Shown here: positions 4,549 through 9,586 of the stretch, piece by piece
How the letters are laid out: each line of letters begins with the position of its first letter
Position numbering within the stretch: the first letter of the stretch is position 1
Assembly: GCA_910587755.1 (NCBI GenBank)
Contig: CAJUNZ010000102.1
Span: forward strand, 1-9,586
DNA from: an uncultured Acetatifactor sp.
GTDB taxonomy: Bacteria > Bacillota > Clostridia > Lachnospirales > Lachnospiraceae
Reading direction: 5' to 3'
DNA length: 9,586 nt
Program-made: the position numbers and the translations under genes
The notes under the pieces: generated by a model
Told to the model about the DNA's origin: nothing
Database searches by the model: none
What the model saw: the letters and a program-made list of their open reading frames with translations, nothing else

Positions 4549-7461
4549 ATGAGAGTAGAAGATTTATCCAGTTATGAGATCATTGAAAGGGGCCGGATCG
4601 AGGATATCGACAGTGTCACATATCTGTGCAGGCATAAGAAGACAGGGGCAAGGGTGGCTCTTGTGTCCAATGACGATGAGAACAAGGTGTTCTATATCAG
4701 TTTCCGCACCACTCCCAAGGATTCCACCGGCGTGGCCCACATTCTGGAGCACTCTGTGCTCTGCGGTTCCCGGGAATTTCCGGTGAAGGATCCTTTTATT
4801 GAGCTCTGCAAAGGATCCCTGAACACTTTTCTGAACGCCATGACTTATCCCGATCACACAGTCTATCCGGTGGCAAGCTGCAATGACAAGGACTTCCAGA
4901 ACCTGATGCATGTGTACCTGGACGCGGTTTTTTACCCCAATATCTATGGGAACGAGGCCATCTTCCGCCAGGAGGGATGGCATTATGAGCTGGACGAGGC
5001 GGGCGAACTCACATACAACGGTGTGGTTTACAATGAGATGAAGGGGGCTTTCTCCTCCCCGGACGGCGTGCTGTACAGGGAGATTCTCACCGCACTGTAT
5101 CCCCACACCACCTATGGCTGCGAGTCCGGGGGGGATCCGGAGGTGATTCCCGAGCTGACCTATGAACAGTTTCTGGATTTCCACAGGACTTATTATCATC
5201 CTTCCAACAGCTATATCTATCTGTATGGAAATATGGATATGGCGGAGAAGCTGGACTTTATCGACAAGCAGTATCTGTCCGCCTACGAGGCCCTTTCCGT
5301 GGAATCCCAAGTGACCAGGGAGCCGGTTTTCAGCGCACCCGGGCGCAGGGTCAGGGAGTATTCTGTGAGCGAGGGACAGAACCTGGAGGAGAGCACATAC
5401 CTGGCCTGGAATCTCTCTGTGGGAGACAGTCTGGATCGGGAGCTGTGCGCTGCATTCCAGATTCTGGACTTTGCTCTCTGCAGTGTGCCCGGGGCTCCGC
5501 TGAAGCAGGCTCTCATAGACAGGAACATCGGCAAGGATGTGTTCAGCATATATGACAACGGTGTAAAGCAGCCTTACTTCAGCGTGGTGGCCAAGGGCAC
5601 TTCTGCGGACAGGGAGCAGGAATTTCTGGATACCATCCGGCAGGTGCTCAGGGACATTGTGAAGGATGGATTTGACAGAAAATCCCTTCTGGCGGCCATC
5701 AACCACTATGAGTTCCGGCATCGGGAGGCGGATTTCGGCAGAACGCCCAAGGGGCTCCAGTACGGTATCCGGGTGCTGGACAGCTGGACTTACGACGATT
5801 CTCTGCCCTTTGTGCACCTGGAGATGAACGACACTTATGCGGCGCTGCGCCGGAAGGCCGAGGAGGGGTATTTTGAAGGGCTGGTGGAAAAATACCTGCT
5901 GAATAATCCTCACGAGGCCATGCTGGTGCTGCTGCCCAAAGCAGGGCTTGCCCTGGAGCAGGAGGCGGCGCTGAAGGAGAAGCTTGCGGAGCGGAAAAAG
6001 CGCATGTCCCAGAAGGAGCTGGAGGATATCCGCAGCATGATGGATGCCCTGGAGGAATTCAGGGAGCGGGAGGATGCCCCGGAGGATCTGGCCAGAATTC
6101 CCCTTCTCTCCAGGGAAGATCTGAAGCGGGAGGCGGAGCCATTTTACAATGAGGAGCGGACCCTGGGGGGTGTTCCTGCGCTGTTCCACAGGGTGCACAC
6201 CAACGGCATCGGATATCTGAGGCTGATCTTCAAGGTGCAGGATATTCCGGCGGAGTATTTTCCCTATATCAGCACGCTGAAAAATATGTTCTGCAACCTG
6301 AATACAGAGCATTATTCCTATGGGGAGCTGTGCAACGAGATCAATCTTTCCACGGGGGGGATTTTTGCGGTGCAGAACCTCTACCAGAAGGAGGGAAAAG
6401 AGGAGAGTCTGCTCACGGTGGAGATTGCAGGCAAGGCCCTTTCAGGCAGTCTGGGCAGGGCTCTGGAGCTGATGCAGGAGATGATTCTGACCAGCGACTT
6501 TGGAGATGCCAAGCGCCTGCGGGAGGTTCTGGCGGAGAATAATTCCAGGATGCGGGAACACATGCAGGAGTCAGGGCACAGCGTGGCCGTGCAGAGGGCT
6601 CTTTCCTACAGCTCGGTCAGAGAGGCGATTTCGGAGGAGCTGAACGGAATCTCCAATTTCCGTCTCACCACCTGGCTGGAGGAGCATTTTGAGGAAGAGG
6701 CGGGGAACCTGACGGACAAACTCACCGCTCTGAGCCGGATGATCTTCCGCCCGGAGAATCTGGTTGTGGATTTCACCGGGGACCAGGAGGTATTTGAAAG
6801 TCTGGAAGGGGCTGTGGCTGCCCTGAAGGAGAAGCTGTATACCTGCCAGGTGGAGCGGGGGAACTATGTGCCGGAAGTTTCCAGGAAGAACGAGGGCTTT
6901 ATGACCTCGGGACAGGTGCAGTATGTGTGCCGTGGAGGAAATTTTGCGAAAAAGGGCCTGCCCTATACGGGGGTTCTGAATGTGCTTCAGGTGATGCTGG
7001 GGTATGAGTATCTGTGGGTGAAAGTCCGTGTGAAGGGCGGGGCTTACGGGTGCATGTGCGATTTCTACCGGGACGGAAACTGCTATTTTGTGTCCTATAG
7101 GGATCCGAATCTGGGCCAGACCATTGAGGTGTACCAGGAGGCGGCCCAGTTCCTGGCCGACTATCAGGGCAGCGAAAGAACTTTGACCCAGTATGTAATC
7201 GGCACATTCAGCTTCATGGATGTTCCCCTGACGGCGGAGGCCAAAGGGCGCCGTTCCAGGGATGCCTATTTCAGAGAGCTTACCTATGACATGGTGCAGA
7301 AAATGCGGGATGAGGTTCTGAACGCCACTGCAGAGGATATCCGTGGCCTGGCGGACTATGTGAGAGCCTTTATGGAGGAAGATTGTCTCTGCGTGGTGGG
7401 AAGCGAGCAGAAAATTAAAGCAGAGTCAGATAGATTTATGAAGATCGAGAACCTTTTCTAG
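4549..7461 (+). CDS. M16C zinc metallopeptidase (presequence protease / insulinase superfamily)
   Basis: A 970-residue peptidase of the inverted-zincin M16 superfamily, matching subfamily M16C (PreP of organelles and its bacterial relatives) in length and motifs. The inverted zinc site HILEH is at 64-68 (H64, E67, H68), inside the typical M16C context followed by SVLCGS and KDPF. The third zinc ligand is probably E163 in NEMKG. Family members are four-domain clamshells; the C-terminal half here carries R827 and Y833 in RVKGGAYG, the residues that bind substrate from the opposite half. A charged linker (about 480-520, rich in Lys and Glu) is placed like the hinge between halves. There is no signal peptide, so it should act in the cytoplasm, degrading short unfolded peptides. 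It lies 34 bases after the unknown gene and ends the cluster, followed by an intrinsic terminator. Confidence 0.93.
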   Translation: MRVEDLSSYEIIERGRIEDIDSVTYLCRHKKTGARVALVSNDDENKVFYISFRTTPKDSTGVAHILEHSVLCGSREFPVKDPFIELCKGSLNTFLNAMTYPDHTVYPVASCNDKDFQNLMHVYLDAVFYPNIYGNEAIFRQEGWHYELDEAGELTYNGVVYNEMKGAFSSPDGVLYREILTALYPHTTYGCESGGDPEVIPELTYEQFLDFHRTYYHPSNSYIYLYGNMDMAEKLDFIDKQYLSAYEALSVESQVTREPVFSAPGRRVREYSVSEGQNLEESTYLAWNLSVGDSLDRELCAAFQILDFALCSVPGAPLKQALIDRNIGKDVFSIYDNGVKQPYFSVVAKGTSADREQEFLDTIRQVLRDIVKDGFDRKSLLAAINHYEFRHREADFGRTPKGLQYGIRVLDSWTYDDSLPFVHLEMNDTYAALRRKAEEGYFEGLVEKYLLNNPHEAMLVLLPKAGLALEQEAALKEKLAERKKRMSQKELEDIRSMMDALEEFREREDAPEDLARIPLLSREDLKREAEPFYNEERTLGGVPALFHRVHTNGIGYLRLIFKVQDIPAEYFPYISTLKNMFCNLNTEHYSYGELCNEINLSTGGIFAVQNLYQKEGKEESLLTVEIAGKALSGSLGRALELMQEMILTSDFGDAKRLREVLAENNSRMREHMQESGHSVAVQRALSYSSVREAISEELNGISNFRLTTWLEEHFEEEAGNLTDKLTALSRMIFRPENLVVDFTGDQEVFESLEGAVAALKEKLYTCQVERGNYVPEVSRKNEGFMTSGQVQYVCRGGNFAKKGLPYTGVLNVLQVMLGYEYLWVKVRVKGGAYGCMCDFYRDGNCYFVSYRDPNLGQTIEVYQEAAQFLADYQGSERTLTQYVIGTFSFMDVPLTAEAKGRRSRDAYFRELTYDMVQKMRDEVLNATAEDIRGLADYVRAFMEEDCLCVVGSEQKIKAESDRFMKIENLF

Positions 7462-7465
7462 AATT

Positions 7466-7489
7466 TTTCGTCAGTATTGTCAGACGAAA
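7466..7489 (+). repeat. Inverted repeat after the peptidase stop
   Basis: TTTCGTC (7466-7472) is the perfect complement of GACGAAA (7483-7489) across a 10-base loop. It starts 4 bases after the stop codon and has no T run behind it. It probably protects the mRNA 3' end together with the terminator 10 bases downstream. Confidence 0.45.
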
Positions 7490-7498
7490 CCAGAAGAG

Positions 7499-7534
7499 AC
7501 CGGGGCGTACCCATGGCGGAGTGCCCCGGTTTTT
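7499..7534 (+). terminator. Intrinsic terminator of the peptidase operon
   Basis: A perfect 8-base stem, ACCGGGGC (7499-7506) with GCCCCGGT (7523-7530), encloses a 16-base loop and runs into TTTTT (7530-7534). This is a standard Rho-independent terminator pointing right, 38 bases after the peptidase stop. No clear promoter is visible between it and the DUF4349 gene, so some read-through into the next genes is possible. Confidence 0.85.
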
Positions 7535-7609
7535 CCGCCGGGAGATCTTTTCGGTTTTTGCGTAAGGCTTCTCTTGCGTCTCCGAAGGAATCGGATTGTT
7601 TCCCGGCGG
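7535..7609 (+). repeat. Nested inverted repeat in the leader of the DUF4349 gene
   Basis: CCGCCGGGA (7535-7543) is the perfect complement of TCCCGGCGG (7601-7609). Inside it, GATCTTTTCGG (about 7544-7554) can pair with CCGAAGGAATC (about 7582-7592) with two G-U pairs and one mismatch. RNA from here would fold into a long stem ending about 16 bases before the ribosome binding site at 7626-7631. It abuts the terminator directly. No known riboswitch consensus is recognised. Confidence 0.45.
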
Positions 7610-7636
7610 GAACCAGGAAAGGGAAAGGTGGCAGGG

Positions 7637-8611
7637 ATGAAGAGGACAAGTGGGAAAAGATTGCTGGCCGGGCTTATGTGTGCGGGAGTTATTTTGACTC
7701 TGGCAGGCTGTGGGGCCGGCTCCGGAGGCAGCAGATGGACTGACGGCTCCGGGGCGGGAGACTCCTACCAGGACGGGAATCTTGAGGTGAGCGCTGAGGA
7801 CACGGGGTACGGAACCATGGGGACCGGCGGCGGGCCGGGGGAAACCTCAGGGAGCCAGGACTCCGGGGTCCGGGACGCCCGCAAGCTGGTGGAGACAGTG
7901 AATCTGGAGGTGGAAACCAGGGAGTTTGAGCAGCTGATGACCGCCCTGGAGAGCCGTGTGGGGGAACTGGGCGGCTATATAGAGAGCATGAACACCTACA
8001 ACGGCAGCCGCTATTCGGGTGAGGGCGCCGTCCGGAATGCATCCCTGACCGTCCGCATTCCCCAGGGAAATCTGCGGGGATTTCTGGAGACCGTGTCCAA
8101 CGTGGGCAATATTGTCAGGCGTTCCGAGGATGTGAAGGATGTCACCCTGTCCTATGTGGACATGGAAAGCCGCAGGGATACTCTTCGGGTGGAGCAGTCA
8201 AGGCTTCTGGAGTTCCTGGACAAAGCTCAGACGGTGGAGGAGATTATTACCCTGGAGGAGAGGCTTTCCGAGGTGCGCTATCAGCTGGAGAGCATGGAGT
8301 CCCAGCTGCGCACCCTTGACAATCTGGTTGATTACAGTACGGTATATATCAGTATCTCCGAGGTACAGGAGCTGACGCCAGTGGAGGAGCCCACGGCGGG
8401 GGCCAGAGTCAGGGACGGCTTCCTGAAAAGCCTGGAGGATATCCGCTGCGGATTTGTGGAGCTGGGGATCTGGTTTGCGGTGAAACTTCCCTACTTTGTG
8501 CTCTGGGGAGCGGTGCTGTTTGTGGTGATACTGCTTCTGCGCAGACGCCGCAGGCGGCTGTATGGGAATAAGGAGGAGAAAAAGAAAGATGGGCCAAAAG
8601 AAAATATATAA
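7637..8611 (+). CDS. DUF4349 lipoprotein with C-terminal membrane anchor
   Basis: A 324-residue envelope protein. Residues 1-25 form a lipoprotein signal (KR-rich start, hydrophobic core, lipobox LAGC) with C25 as the lipidated cysteine. A Gly/Ser-rich, low-complexity linker (26-78) leads to the DUF4349 domain (about 80-300): a beta-rich part with ASLTVRIPQGNL (135-146), then a long coiled-coil helix with many Glu, Arg and Leu residues (about 175-230), then YSTVYISISE (233-242). A single membrane helix (about 278-301) is followed by six arginines and a charged cytoplasmic tail. The product would be tethered at both ends, with the coiled-coil outside. Function of the family is not established. 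Start at 7637 is preferred over an in-frame ATG at 7574 because AGGTGG lies 5 bases upstream and it places the signal peptide at the N-terminus. The 3' end overlaps era by 23 bases. Confidence 0.85.
   Translation: MKRTSGKRLLAGLMCAGVILTLAGCGAGSGGSRWTDGSGAGDSYQDGNLEVSAEDTGYGTMGTGGGPGETSGSQDSGVRDARKLVETVNLEVETREFEQLMTALESRVGELGGYIESMNTYNGSRYSGEGAVRNASLTVRIPQGNLRGFLETVSNVGNIVRRSEDVKDVTLSYVDMESRRDTLRVEQSRLLEFLDKAQTVEEIITLEERLSEVRYQLESMESQLRTLDNLVDYSTVYISISEVQELTPVEEPTAGARVRDGFLKSLEDIRCGFVELGIWFAVKLPYFVLWGAVLFVVILLLRRRRRRLYGNKEEKKKDGPKENI
8572..8578 (+). promoter_or_regulatory. Ribosome binding site fixing the era start
   Basis: GGAGGAG lies inside the end of the DUF4349 gene, 10 bases before the ATG at 8589. 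It favours that start over the in-frame ATG at 8562, which has no such site and would add nine basic residues. Confidence 0.7.
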
Positions 8612-9524
8612 GGCGGGTTTTGTCACTCTCATCGGCAGGCCCAATGTGGGGAAATCCACGCTGATGAACCAGCTGATCGGGCAGAAGATCGCCATCACTT
8701 CCCCGAAGCCCCAGACCACCCGCAGCCGTGTCCGAACGGTGCTCACCACTCAGGAGGGGCAGATTGTGTTTTTGGATACGCCCGGCATTCACAAGGCCAA
8801 GAACAAGCTGGGCGATTATATGGTGAGCACGGCGGAGCACACTCTGGAGGAGGCGGATCTGATCCTGTGGCTTGTGGAACCCTCTAATTTCATCGGCGCA
8901 GGGGAGCGCCATATCCTTGAGCAGCTGAAGAAGGTAAAAAGACCGGTGTTTCTGGTGATCAACAAGATTGACACCGTGAAAAAGGAGGCGCTGCTGTCTT
9001 TTATAGACACTTACCGCAGGGAACTGGATTTCAAGGAGATTGTGCCCGTTTCGGCTCTGAAGGGGGACAATACGGATGAGCTGGTAAAATGCATATTCCA
9101 GTATCTTCCAGAAGGGTATCCCTTCTTTGACGAAGACACTGTCACAGATCAGCCCATGCGTCAGATTGTGGCGGAACTGGTGCGGGAAAAAGCTCTGCGC
9201 CGTCTGGAGGAGGAGATTCCCCATGGCATTGCGGTGAGCATAGAGAGCATGAAGGAGAGAGGAAAGATCTGCCATATCGACGCGGTGCTGGTGTGTGAAA
9301 AGGACTCCCACAAGGGTATCATTATCGGCAAAGGCGGCGCCATGCTCCGCCAGATCGGCTCCGAGGCCCGAAAGGAGATCGAGGAGATGCTGGAGATGCA
9401 GGTAAATCTGCAGCTGTGGGTGAAAGTGAAGAAGGACTGGCGGGACAGCGATTTTCTTCTGAAAAATTTCGGCTACGATCCCAGAGAGCTTTCTGGCAGG
9501 GGACGGAAAGGGCAGGGCGTATAA
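8589..9524 (+). CDS. era: GTPase Era, 16S rRNA processing and 30S assembly factor
   Basis: A 311-residue Era GTPase with both expected domains. It binds near the 3' end of 16S rRNA and acts in 30S maturation as a GTP-controlled checkpoint. G1 is GRPNVGKST (16-24), G2 is around TTRSR (43-47), G3 is DTPG (63-66), G4 is NKID (125-128), and G5 is SALKG (155-159). The C-terminal KH domain (about 205-285) carries the RNA-binding loop GIIIGKGG (243-250) and the typical MLRQIGSEAR. Length is close to the usual 300, with a short basic tail (LSGRGRKGQGV). All key residues are present. Its start lies within the DUF4349 gene, so the two are probably co-transcribed and translationally coupled. In many Firmicutes recO follows era; here the next frame does not look like RecO. 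Confidence 0.97.
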   Translation: MGQKKIYKAGFVTLIGRPNVGKSTLMNQLIGQKIAITSPKPQTTRSRVRTVLTTQEGQIVFLDTPGIHKAKNKLGDYMVSTAEHTLEEADLILWLVEPSNFIGAGERHILEQLKKVKRPVFLVINKIDTVKKEALLSFIDTYRRELDFKEIVPVSALKGDNTDELVKCIFQYLPEGYPFFDEDTVTDQPMRQIVAELVREKALRRLEEEIPHGIAVSIESMKERGKICHIDAVLVCEKDSHKGIIIGKGGAMLRQIGSEARKEIEEMLEMQVNLQLWVKVKKDWRDSDFLLKNFGYDPRELSGRGRKGQGV

Positions 9525-9536
9525 GAAAGTAAAAAA

Positions 9537-9586
9537 ATGCAGACTCTAAGAGTACATGTGAGAGAAGGCTCTGTGGGGCATCTCAC
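9537..9586 (+). CDS. Start of an unrecognised reading frame, cut by the window end
   Basis: An ATG at 9537, 12 bases after the era stop, opens a frame for 16 complete codons (MQTLRVHVREGSVGHL) that runs off the right edge. The upstream AAGAAAG is only a weak ribosome binding site. The residues do not resemble the start of RecO, which often follows era. Too little is present to assign a family, and the true start could lie outside the window. Confidence 0.3.
   Translation, partial: MQTLRVHVREGSVGHL
9558..9586. repeat. Inverted repeat ending exactly at the window edge
   Basis: GTGAGA (9558-9563) and TCTCAC (9581-9586) are perfect complements across a 17-base loop. The right arm is the last six bases of the window, so the repeat could be longer. 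Six base pairs are easily found by chance. Confidence 0.3.

Noticed and set aside
4564..6312. A 582-residue minus-strand frame opposite the M16C peptidase.
   Set aside because: It is antisense to a gene with clear family motifs, has no recognisable domain or credible initiation site, and reflects the high GC and codon bias of the opposite strand.
7477..7743. An 88-residue plus-strand frame spanning the terminator and the start of the DUF4349 gene.
   Set aside because: It reads through a strong terminator and then runs out of frame with the lipoprotein signal. No domain or ribosome binding site supports it.
8409..9311. A 300-residue minus-strand frame opposite DUF4349 and era.
   Set aside because: It is antisense to era, whose GTPase and KH motifs are intact, and it shows no coding features of its own.

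Overview
The window looks like a draft Illumina contig from an anaerobic, Gram-positive member of the Firmicutes, most likely a gut Lachnospiraceae (Clostridium cluster XIVa type). This is inferred from GC-rich coding DNA with AT-rich intergenic gaps, strong AGGAGG-type ribosome binding sites, a tandem 2-hydroxyacyl-CoA dehydratase activase, and a DUF4349 lipoprotein next to era. I cannot name the species. Bases 1-45 are not genomic: they are the end of an Illumina P7 adapter, an apparent 8-base index and the index-read primer, left on the contig end.

Left part, minus strand (46-2147): a tandem acyl-CoA dehydratase activase (BadF/BadG/HgdC family). It is cut by the contig end, and its apparent stop codon is made by the genome/adapter junction. 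The native protein is probably about twice as long. A 306-base divergent intergenic region (2148-2453) holds two overlapping, opposed sigma-70-type promoters, three GACAT repeats at exact 10-base spacing, and a terminator-like hairpin in the rightward leader.

Centre, plus strand (2454-7461): four tightly packed genes that read as one operon. They are a rhomboid-fold membrane protein that lacks the catalytic motif and carries a C-terminal zinc ribbon; a sigma-70-like protein with regions 1, 2 and 3 but no region 4 and a degraded DNA-melting segment; a 140-residue protein I do not recognise, whose start lies inside the sigma-like gene; and a full-length M16C (PreP-like) zinc metallopeptidase. 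A strong intrinsic terminator (7499-7534) follows.

Right part, plus strand (7637-9524): a DUF4349 lipoprotein anchored at both ends, overlapping the essential GTPase gene era by 23 bases, then the start of an unrecognised reading frame at the window edge. A nested inverted repeat fills the leader of the DUF4349 gene.

The most unusual content is the pairing of a probably dead rhomboid with a sigma-like protein that lacks promoter-recognition parts, co-expressed with an unknown protein and a peptidase. No mobile element, CRISPR array, tRNA or rRNA is visible.
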